Origin: a virus
Length of the DNA: 29,602 bases
IMG/VR virus record: IMGVR_UViG_3300032315_000308
Coordinates: 1-29,602 of that record
Reading direction: 5' to 3' (one strand)
Positions within the stretch are counted from its first letter, which is position 1, and each line of letters begins with the position of its first letter. The position numbers were made by a program, and so were the translations under genes. Below are positions 14,691 through 21,353 of the stretch, in pieces. The notes under the pieces are model-generated. The model ran no database searches and had not been told where the DNA came from. It saw only the letters and a list, made by a program, of their open reading frames with translations.

Positions 14691-15809
14691 TTAAAAAGCT
14701 TTTATTATCATGAGCATAACAAGTGATGGTTGCATGTTATTGTGCGAACCGCCTCCACCCGCTGAGCCTGTAACCCCTGCCGTAGACCCCGTAATTCTAG
14801 AACCAGTACCCGTGGTATACGTTCCAGTAAATGTAGTTGTCTGACTCCATGTATGGGTGTGAGAACCCATTTCACCTAATGTCAATGTGTGGGTTTCTGA
14901 TCCACCTGTAGACCCTACTGTATTACCTAATGTTCCAGTGCCTGACCCTCCAGAACCTACAAGAGTGTTTCTTGCACTAGTTGGTACATTAAAGGTAGTA
15001 GATCCATCACCTGACCCGTAGGCTGTTCCTATGTTCGCGAACAGTGATGCATAGGTTGTTCTACTGACAGCAGCACCATTACATGGCAACCATCCAGTTG
15101 GTGCAGTCGCATTACCATAGAAACTTATAGTTCCAGCAGGTAAAAATCCAATGGCGCCTGACGATGTCAAATTGGCTGCAGTAGTGGTACCACTGACTGA
15201 GCAAGTTCCGGTCACCGTGTGACCTAAGGACGACACTGTTGAGGAAAATACTCCGGCACCAGATACTGTAAGTGTAGAGTCGCACACAACTGCGCGCCTC
15301 AATCTACATGTTCCTGAAGAAGATTCCCCTAATTGTACACTGCCTGTAGCTCCTCCGTCAAGAAATAATTTTCCAGATCCTTTGCTAGTTATAGATAACC
15401 CTACATTAGTGTCTGTTCCTGACGATACTATAGATGGTGCCAGTCCTGTTTCAGCATTTGTTATAGTTATTTTATTTACAGCATCTGTAATAAGAGTGTA
15501 TTTTAAAGCAGCATTATCGGAAGCACCAGTGTCTCCCACTTCGGCAACAGTCCATATAGTAGACCCTTCCTTATCTTTCAGTACAAGCTTAGTGTTTCCG
15601 TTAAGAATCACCATTGCTTCACCGCGACTGTCTAATACTATTGGATTAGTAAGTGGGTTAGTGTCATTCTCTGCATCAGTTATATCGTGATAAGCTCGTT
15701 TTTTGGTGGTGGTTCCTACCTCATAGGTATACAGCAATCCACCAGATAGAGGCTCACACACATCTACCTTAAAGTACTTAACTCTAGGGGAACCTAAATA
15801 TACTGCCAT
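14691..15809 (-). CDS. Tail-collar fibre protein, paralog 3 (last transcribed)
   Basis: 372 residues in four parts: an N-terminal attachment-like domain (1-92, LGSPRVKYF ... TYEVGTTT ... NPIVLDSRGEA ... LVLKDKEGSTIW), a repeat-like middle (110-220, GTDTNVGLSITSKGSG), a phage tail-collar domain (224-290, LPAGTISFYGNATAPTGWLP, RTTYASLF, GDGSTTFNVP) and a tip. After SHTHT (316-320) a Thr/Gly-rich loop of about 34 residues varies between paralogs, and the last 18 residues (HNNMQPSLVMLMIIK) are conserved. Such proteins are trimeric fibres for host binding. AGAGGAAA precedes the ATG. Two paralogs lie directly upstream in the operon. Confidence 0.88.
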   Translation of the reverse strand: MAVYLGSPRVKYFKVDVCEPLSGGLLYTYEVGTTTKKRAYHDITDAENDTNPLTNPIVLDSRGEAMVILNGNTKLVLKDKEGSTIWTVAEVGDTGASDNAALKYTLITDAVNKITITNAETGLAPSIVSSGTDTNVGLSITSKGSGKLFLDGGATGSVQLGESSSGTCRLRRAVVCDSTLTVSGAGVFSSTVSSLGHTVTGTCSVSGTTTAANLTSSGAIGFLPAGTISFYGNATAPTGWLPCNGAAVSRTTYASLFANIGTAYGSGDGSTTFNVPTSARNTLVGSGGSGTGTLGNTVGSTGGSETHTLTLGEMGSHTHTWSQTTTFTGTYTTGTGSRITGSTAGVTGSAGGGGSHNNMQPSLVMLMIIKAF

Positions 15810-15820
15810 TGTATTTCCTC

Positions 15821-16933
15821 TTAAGTTTTAATCATCATCAACATGACCACTGATGGCTGTATGTTATTATGGGCAGTACCACTTCCCGCTGAACCTGTAG
15901 CTACTGAAGACGTCCCGTTTGAAGTAACATATGATGCTCCTCCATTTACTGCAGTGTCTGATGTTGGCTGCGTAACCGTATGAGTGTGGGCAGCAACTTC
16001 GGAAGACGTTAACGCATGCGTTTCAGCGCCTCCTGTAGCTCCTACTGTATTGCCTAACGTTCCTGTTCCAGATCCACCAGATCCTACTAATACTCGTCTA
16101 GCTCCATCAGGAACATTAAACGTGGTAGATCCATCTCCTGACCCAAACGTTGTGCCAATAATAACAAACAAGTCAGCATATGTGGTTCTACTTACAGCAG
16201 CCCCATTACATGCTAGCCAACCTGTCGGAACCGTAGACGATGCGTTCCACATGACTACACCAGCAGGTAAGAAGTTCACACTGCCGGAAGCGGTCAAAGA
16301 TCCTGCTGACATGTTCCCCGATGCGGTTAAATCACCTGTAACTGTTCGATTTCCACTAGAGAGTGTTCCCGATAGCGTAACGGCTCCGTCTGAGGTGTAT
16401 GTACCTTGAATTACCAAGGCGCGTTTAACATTTACACCACCAGTTGACACATTATTTACTTCTATGTCTCCAGAAACTCCAGAGTCCATACTAAGAAGCC
16501 CAGACCCTTTAGACGTAATCTTAAGGCCTACGTTAGTGTCGGTACCTGTTGCCGATATACTTGGGGAATTTCCCGTGGCAGCGTTTGCTATAGTTACTTG
16601 GTTAACTGCATTGTTTACAAAACCGTACTGTAGTGCTCCATTGCCCGATGCTCCCGCGTCTCCTACATTGTCGACATCCCAAACAGTATTGTCCAAACTG
16701 TCTTTAAGAATTAGCCTATATAGGCCATTTAAGGCAATATCAGCCTGTCCATAAGCATCTAAGATAACGGGGTTGCTATTAGCATTAGTCAAAGCGTCCG
16801 CATCGTCTATAGTGGGATACGTGGCTTTTGGTGTGGTTGTTCCAACCTCATAGCTGTACAGCTTCCCTAATGACAGGAAGTTGCCCTCATCGTCAAAGTA
16901 CTGTACTTTAGGGGTTCCCAGCAATAACGACAT
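15821..16933 (-). CDS. Tail-collar fibre protein, paralog 2
   Basis: 370 residues with the same four-part layout as its neighbours: N-terminal domain (LGTPKVQYF, YSYEVGTTT, NPVILDAYGQA, LILKDSLDNTVW), middle region with GTDTNVGLKITSKGSG, tail-collar domain at about 222-289 (LPAGVVMWNASSTVPTGWLA, CNGAAVSRTTY, GSGDGSTTFNVP, VGSGGSGTGTLGNTVG), then AHTHT, a variable loop at about 320-353, and the conserved end AHNNIQPSVVMLMMIK. The middle region at 170-200 also differs from the others. The role is host recognition or fibre assembly. The ribosome-binding site is weak (TAGGT), so expression may depend on coupling to the gene upstream, only five bases away. Confidence 0.88.
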   Translation of the reverse strand: MSLLLGTPKVQYFDDEGNFLSLGKLYSYEVGTTTPKATYPTIDDADALTNANSNPVILDAYGQADIALNGLYRLILKDSLDNTVWDVDNVGDAGASGNGALQYGFVNNAVNQVTIANAATGNSPSISATGTDTNVGLKITSKGSGLLSMDSGVSGDIEVNNVSTGGVNVKRALVIQGTYTSDGAVTLSGTLSSGNRTVTGDLTASGNMSAGSLTASGSVNFLPAGVVMWNASSTVPTGWLACNGAAVSRTTYADLFVIIGTTFGSGDGSTTFNVPDGARRVLVGSGGSGTGTLGNTVGATGGAETHALTSSEVAAHTHTVTQPTSDTAVNGGASYVTSNGTSSVATGSAGSGTAHNNIQPSVVMLMMIKT

Positions 16934-16938
16934 ATTAT

Positions 16939-18048
16939 TTACCTACTTTTTATGATAAGGGTTAACACCAAACTGGGCATCATGTTGTTGTGAGCACTTC
17001 CACCAGTAGATCCAGTACTTGTAGACGTAGCACTATATGCCGTAGTTCCTGATCCCCCAGAATACCTATTTAACTGATCAGGAGCGTTAATACTGTGAGT
17101 ATGTGATGGAATTTCAGCAGTAACCAACGTATGAGTTTCAGCTCCACCCGTAGACCCTACAGTATTTGCCAGTGTGCCAGTACCAGACCCTCCAGAACCT
17201 ACTAGAACACGTCTAGCAGATGTTGGAAGGTTAAACGTGGTAGAACCATCTCCTACACCAAACGTCGTGCCAATTATAGCAAACAATGCCGAGAAAGTAG
17301 TCCTACTAATAGCTGCACCATTGCATGGCTGCCACCCCGAAGGAGTGGATGATCCAGCATACCAAGCAGTCATTCCAACAGGCACAAAATCTACGTTGTT
17401 GGTAACACTAAGAGCGCCAGTAGAATGCTGTCCGGATACACTAAGAGCACCAGTAACTGTATGAGTCAAACTCGACAGTGTGGAGCTAACAGAGGTGTTT
17501 CCTGCAACACTGATAGTGGAATACGATCTCGTGTTAACACTAATAGTTATTGTACCACTAGATGTAGTACCTATCTCAACAGTGCCAGTAGCGCCCCCAT
17601 TTAATGTGAGAGTTCCTGCCTTCTTAGTAGATATGTCTAATCCAACGTTAGTGTCTGTCCCTGTAGATGCTATAATAGGCTGACTGCCAGTTACGGCATT
17701 CGTTATGGTTACCTCATTGACACCAGCTGACGATATAACAAACGATAAAACATCATTACCAATAGCGCCAGAATTTAAGTTATCCTCTGTCCAAATAGTA
17801 TTATTGTCAGCATCCTTAAGTATTATCTTGGTGGCAGATGCTAAAACAATGTTGGCTTCACCCCTACTATCAAGTATTACAGGATTGGCATTAGCATTAG
17901 TGGACGCATCGGCATCAGCAATAGTTGGATATGTCGCTACTGGAGTCATAGTGCCCGCCAAGTAGGTATATACCTTACCTCCAACTAATGGTTCTTGCTT
18001 GTTAGGGTAAAAAAATTGTACTTTTGGCGTTCCTAAGAATCTAGTCAT
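16939..18048 (-). CDS. Tail-collar fibre protein, paralog 1 (first transcribed)
   Basis: 369 residues, same architecture: N-terminal domain (LGTPKVQFF, TYLAGTMTPVATYPT, NPVILDSRGEA, IILKDADNNTIW), middle with GTDTNVGLDI, tail-collar domain at about 222-289 (VPVGMTAWYAGSSTPSGWQP, ISRTTFSALF, GVGDGSTTFNLP), PSHTH, variable loop (320-351, rich in Ser/Gly/Thr) and conserved end AHNNMMPSLVLTLIIK. It is the most diverged of the three in the middle region. It starts four bases after the gp10-like gene and, with paralogs 2 and 3, occupies the place where P22 has its gp26 needle and other tail genes. Confidence 0.88.
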   Translation of the reverse strand: MTRFLGTPKVQFFYPNKQEPLVGGKVYTYLAGTMTPVATYPTIADADASTNANANPVILDSRGEANIVLASATKIILKDADNNTIWTEDNLNSGAIGNDVLSFVISSAGVNEVTITNAVTGSQPIIASTGTDTNVGLDISTKKAGTLTLNGGATGTVEIGTTSSGTITISVNTRSYSTISVAGNTSVSSTLSSLTHTVTGALSVSGQHSTGALSVTNNVDFVPVGMTAWYAGSSTPSGWQPCNGAAISRTTFSALFAIIGTTFGVGDGSTTFNLPTSARRVLVGSGGSGTGTLANTVGSTGGAETHTLVTAEIPSHTHSINAPDQLNRYSGGSGTTAYSATSTSTGSTGGSAHNNMMPSLVLTLIIKSR

Positions 18049-18052
18049 ATCT

Positions 18053-19501
18053 TTACTCAGCGGTTTGCATTATTGTTGCATCTACTATAGCTACAGGCAT
18101 ATTCTCTACTATAGAGACTTCAAAGACCCACTCAGTGGATGTTCCTAACCTGTTCCAAGTGACCCTTTTGTTGTAATCTCCTACAGCTGCTATTGTTCTT
18201 GGCAGATGATTTGACCATGAGTGCCCTCCATTAAATGAGTACCTCATAGTGACTTGAGGGTCTTCAACGTCAGAGTCTCCAAGACCAAACTTAATTTCTA
18301 AGCAATCTATGGATATGTCCTTGTAATCATTGGTATCTACTATAGGACTTGTGGTTCTTATTCTTCTTATTGGGTCGCCATTGTCTGTATATATAGTAGA
18401 GTCTGATATGTATACCTTGCCGTCTCTGTCTCCACCCATTAGGTGAAGATTGCCTGATTGTGCATAATATTGACATAAGTGATGCTGCAACTCACCCACA
18501 CCAGTGCTATAGTAGGCACGTTCATGCCAAGACTTGGTGGTGTAATCAAACACCCAAGTTTTTTGCTCCGTGGGGAACGATATCTGATACATCAAGTGAC
18601 CACGATCATTATATCCCATGGCAACAGCATCAGAGCGTGTCCCATATGATAAAATCTCGGCGGTAATGGCTTCATCGGATACAATCTTGATGTCATAGCC
18701 TGAGTTGTTTGACCTAATAAAAGGTGAAACTTCAGATTGAACTATGAATCCTCTATTGTCTAACCAAATAAGCAAATCATTAAGTAGCACAATGGATGCT
18801 GGTGCTCCACAACCAATCTGCATCTCAAGTCCATCTCGAGGTGAGAAAGGTGACCCAGTTGGATTTGCAGCATTGTACCATATCTCGGTAGTTGCTTCTC
18901 CAAATATCCATGCTTCACCCTTAGATACACCAAGACCTACTACATCGTCCGTGCCACTTTCAGCAGTAGCTACGTCCAGCGGGTCCCAAGAAGTTCCATC
19001 GTTTAAAGCGCTAGTGTAAAATTGTCCAGTTCCATGGTCATTAACCATGAAGTATCCATCAATAAATATGACCTGATCAGCAACAGGGAAGTCAGAATCT
19101 GATATAACACCATACGCCAAAGTGTCTATATTATAAAGATATCCTTGGTCGGTTCCATCTACCCAAATGATTTGAGTAGGATTTGACGCTACAGAAACAG
19201 GTCCTGTAGTGGTCGTTAGAGTTCCCAATGTGGATGACGTGGCAGTACGAGCTGACTCATTTATGTCTAATCTGTATACTGTGTTGCCACTAACGACATA
19301 TGTGTATAACCCCACGGTCTTGATAGACCTAATGGCACCAGACCCTAAGTTTGTTAGCAGTTCTAACCCTGAAGTATGTACTAGAGGTCCTTTACCTCGT
19401 CCCTCTGGTCCGGGAGACATGGGGAACAAATTTAAGCACCTTTGGTTATTTACCTCAATGGCTGGATGTTTATAAGCTGGTCCTGTAATTGGTAACTGCA
19501 T
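18053..19501 (-). CDS. P22 gp10-like tail hub / packaged-DNA stabilisation protein
   Basis: 482 residues, near P22 gp10 (472). gp10-type proteins bind below the portal adaptor, close the channel after packaging and hold the tail. The sequence is beta-rich with propeller-like repeats: an opening IEVNNQRCLNLFPM, GLELLTNLGSG, then strands ending in residues such as IIWVDGTDQGYLYN, FIDGYFMVN, and EAWIFGEATTEIWYN. The C-terminus (KRVTWNRLGTSTEWVFEVSI and following PVAIVDATI) parallels the end of gp10. I chose the ATG at 19501, which has AGAGG seven bases upstream; the upstream ATG at 19525 has no ribosome-binding site. A consensus promoter lies just upstream. Confidence 0.85.
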   Translation of the reverse strand: MQLPITGPAYKHPAIEVNNQRCLNLFPMSPGPEGRGKGPLVHTSGLELLTNLGSGAIRSIKTVGLYTYVVSGNTVYRLDINESARTATSSTLGTLTTTTGPVSVASNPTQIIWVDGTDQGYLYNIDTLAYGVISDSDFPVADQVIFIDGYFMVNDHGTGQFYTSALNDGTSWDPLDVATAESGTDDVVGLGVSKGEAWIFGEATTEIWYNAANPTGSPFSPRDGLEMQIGCGAPASIVLLNDLLIWLDNRGFIVQSEVSPFIRSNNSGYDIKIVSDEAITAEILSYGTRSDAVAMGYNDRGHLMYQISFPTEQKTWVFDYTTKSWHERAYYSTGVGELQHHLCQYYAQSGNLHLMGGDRDGKVYISDSTIYTDNGDPIRRIRTTSPIVDTNDYKDISIDCLEIKFGLGDSDVEDPQVTMRYSFNGGHSWSNHLPRTIAAVGDYNKRVTWNRLGTSTEWVFEVSIVENMPVAIVDATIMQTAE

Positions 19502-19534
19502 GTTCGGGCCTCTGTGGTATACCATATAGTATAG

Positions 19535-19584
19535 ATTGACAGACCAATGGTGGTATTATACCCTACATTTAGCAATCTGTCAAT
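19535..19584. promoter_or_regulatory. Operator-like inverted repeat around the late promoter
   Basis: ATTGACAGA (19535-19543) and TCTGTCAAT (19576-19584) are perfect 9-bp inverted arms 41 bp apart centre to centre, about four helical turns. One arm contains the -35 hexamer and the other falls at about +5 to +13. This layout suits a repressor binding both sites. Arms are seen directly; the repressor is unknown, and the ribbon-helix-helix protein of this window is a candidate. Confidence 0.5.
19555..19583 (-). promoter_or_regulatory. Perfect-consensus sigma70 promoter inside the virion operon
   Basis: Read on the - strand: TTGACA (19583-19578), 17 bases, TATAAT (19560-19555). All 12 hexamer bases and the spacer match the sigma70 ideal. 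RNA would start near 19548, about 47 bases before the gp10-like ATG, feeding tail, ejection and lysis genes. It lies in the gap between the adaptor and gp10-like genes. Confidence 0.85.
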
Positions 19585-19593
19585 ACTTATTTG

Positions 19594-20532
19594 TTAATAA
19601 TCCCTTAATTCGGGCATAAACTCTATGTCGCCTACTTCAGCGTCCCAATCAAGGAGGTCTTTAAGCATCTGAGAAGCCAATGGTAATATATCGTTTAATG
19701 CTGATGCTTTACCAAATGCCCTGCATAGTCTAACAGCAAGCTGCCACGTAAGAGCTTCCAACCACTCAGACGGGAAGTCAAACGTATCGGATGCCTCATT
19801 AAGGTCTTCTAGAATGCGCTCATAAGTGAATACAATGCGTTCTGACCCATCAGAAGGGCAAGGCCATAGGTACATAGTACCATATGACTTACCGGGGTTA
19901 TAATGAAACTGAGAGGGAAACCCAGACTCATTCTTAACGTTATACATCTGGTAATCTTGATATGACGTTTCGGTCAATACTAAGTCAACTATGCTGTCGC
20001 CAATGCCAGTTCGTTTACGTGCATCTAAGACCCGTAGAGGACGTTCTAGAGCAGACGTGTAGGTATATACTAGTCCATCATCAGAAGCGTCTCCAGAGAG
20101 TCCTGAAGCGATTGTAATGCCTGTTGAGGAGGTGACTGACGATATAGTAGTCCAATGAATAGACTTATCAGCTAAAACTACCCCAATTACATCAGAGTTC
20201 GCCATTCCAGTTGTGCTATCTACTACCAGAGTAGTATCTGCAGCTACATGGTCGCCATTAAGTTGAGTCTCAACTAAGTCTGACAGTTTGGTGGCCTTTG
20301 CGGTGCTTCCTAGAAGATACGAGGGTGTGTTTGGTGAAATAAACAGCACGGCTTCTTCTTTTGCCCAAAGGTGCAACCCCTTAGTTCCCCAAGCCTTAAC
20401 CATCTTGTTGAGCATGTTTGACGCAAAAGTTACGTCTTCGTCACTCATAGTTCTACCAATACCATATACTCCAACTATTTGGAAGGCATCGAAGATCAGC
20501 TCGTTTCTAGTTTGTGTAAATGATGTGGTCAT
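19594..20532 (-). CDS. P22 gp4-like head-to-tail adaptor
   Basis: 312 residues. The N-terminus LIFDAFQIVGVYGIGRTMSD, followed by ASNMLNKMVKAWGTKGLHLW, is the helical signature of portal adaptor proteins of the P22 gp4 type, which bind the portal ring and receive gp10. The C-terminus (FDFPSEWLEALTWQLAVRLC, then helices) is also typical. The middle (about 90-165) contains an extra beta-rich, Ser/Thr-rich insertion (DTTLVVDSTTGMANSDVIGV), making it longer than P22 gp4 (166). Its position directly before the gp10-like gene supports the call. The ribosome-binding site is weak. Confidence 0.8.
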   Translation of the reverse strand: MTTSFTQTRNELIFDAFQIVGVYGIGRTMSDEDVTFASNMLNKMVKAWGTKGLHLWAKEEAVLFISPNTPSYLLGSTAKATKLSDLVETQLNGDHVAADTTLVVDSTTGMANSDVIGVVLADKSIHWTTISSVTSSTGITIASGLSGDASDDGLVYTYTSALERPLRVLDARKRTGIGDSIVDLVLTETSYQDYQMYNVKNESGFPSQFHYNPGKSYGTMYLWPCPSDGSERIVFTYERILEDLNEASDTFDFPSEWLEALTWQLAVRLCRAFGKASALNDILPLASQMLKDLLDWDAEVGDIEFMPELRDY

Positions 20533-20541
20533 CGTTATGGC

Positions 20542-21078
20542 CTAATAAGTTATTGTTGATGTGTACGCGCCAGTGCCAAAGGAGTTGACCGCTGCCACTG
20601 AGTAGGTATAAGAACTTGTTGCAACTGCTGTGGAATCCTCGTAGGTTGTAGCCCCATTACCAGTATTAGTAGCAATAACGTTTCCATCACGCTTTATGGT
20701 ATATCCTGTGATGCCAGAACTACCTATTATCTCAGGTGCTTGCCACGCTAAAGTTACTACATCTTCTAAAACGCCAAGGCCTGCAGTTAACAATCTGGGA
20801 ACTGAGGGGAGAGTGTCATCAAGACCTGACAGCACAAAACTATCAGGTCGTTCAGCTCTAATCATTTCAGCACCCGGAACTTGGGTTTCTCTTATGCGAT
20901 TGGGGAGGTTTTGTTCATTGGTTTGGTCGAGATCTTTCAAGCAAACTACCAGTCCATGCTGATAGTTATACTTATCTCTAACCAAAACTGTATCCTTTCG
21001 GTAGAACTTGCCTCCACATACGTCACATGTAACCTTTATGTATCCGCTACCGGGATGGCTTTTAAACTTTAGAGCCAT
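20542..21078 (-). CDS. Virion-region protein with Cys motif and fibronectin III-like domain
   Basis: 178 residues. The N-terminal half holds CDVCGGKFYRKD (Cys18, Cys21) and VVCLKDLD (Cys46), a treble-clef-like arrangement with three visible Cys. The C-terminal part (about 92-178) reads as a fibronectin type III domain: VTLAWQAPEIIGSSGITGYT, IKRDGNVIA, TTYEDSTAV, YTYSVAAVNSFGTGAY. FN3 and Ig-like domains on phage particles are thought to aid weak surface or carbohydrate binding. It lies between an 81-residue protein and the gp4-like adaptor, so it may sit at the head-tail joint or on the capsid surface. GAGGT precedes the ATG. Confidence 0.72.
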   Translation of the reverse strand: MALKFKSHPGSGYIKVTCDVCGGKFYRKDTVLVRDKYNYQHGLVVCLKDLDQTNEQNLPNRIRETQVPGAEMIRAERPDSFVLSGLDDTLPSVPRLLTAGLGVLEDVVTLAWQAPEIIGSSGITGYTIKRDGNVIATNTGNGATTYEDSTAVATSSYTYSVAAVNSFGTGAYTSTITY

Positions 21079-21094
21079 GAAGATACCTCACTAA

Positions 21095-21340
21095 TTAGTC
21101 TCTGGCAAATCCAGTAAAGGCCCTACCTAAAGCGATAGCATCCTCAAAAGGAGTTAAGTCCCTTCCATCTAGTATAATTTCGTCTCTATCTAGCATAAAC
21201 TCTAAATGACGATAGTTTCTATCCAGATACTCGAATACCTGCATGGATTTAACTCCAGCTGCCACCAAGTCTTCAATCATGTTCACACTGTCGACCATAG
21301 CGTCAAACTTTTGGTCTATAGACCCAATATAATGATCCAT
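21095..21340 (-). CDS. Small head-tail-region hypothetical protein
   Basis: 81 residues from the ATG at 21340, preceded by AGAGGAA; a frame extension upstream to 21451 lies inside the fibre gene and is not used. Acidic and helical (DQKFDAMVDSVNMIEDLVAA, then VFEYLDRNYRHLEFML). No family recognised. It lies between the YadA-like fibre and the FN3-domain gene and could be a small structural or chaperone-like protein. Confidence 0.65.
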   Translation of the reverse strand: MDHYIGSIDQKFDAMVDSVNMIEDLVAAGVKSMQVFEYLDRNYRHLEFMLDRDEIILDGRDLTPFEDAIALGRAFTGFARD

Positions 21341-21353
21341 TTTGTTTTTCCTC

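Noticed and set aside
14691-18048. Diversity-generating retroelement behind the variable collar tips
   Set aside because: No reverse transcriptase, no template-repeat copy and no adenine-biased variable repeat were seen; duplication and divergence explains the pattern.
19538-19563. Divergent + strand promoter from TTGACA at 19536-19541
   Set aside because: No fitting -10 hexamer stands at 16-18 bases, and no + strand gene follows. The hexamer is better explained as one arm of the inverted repeat.
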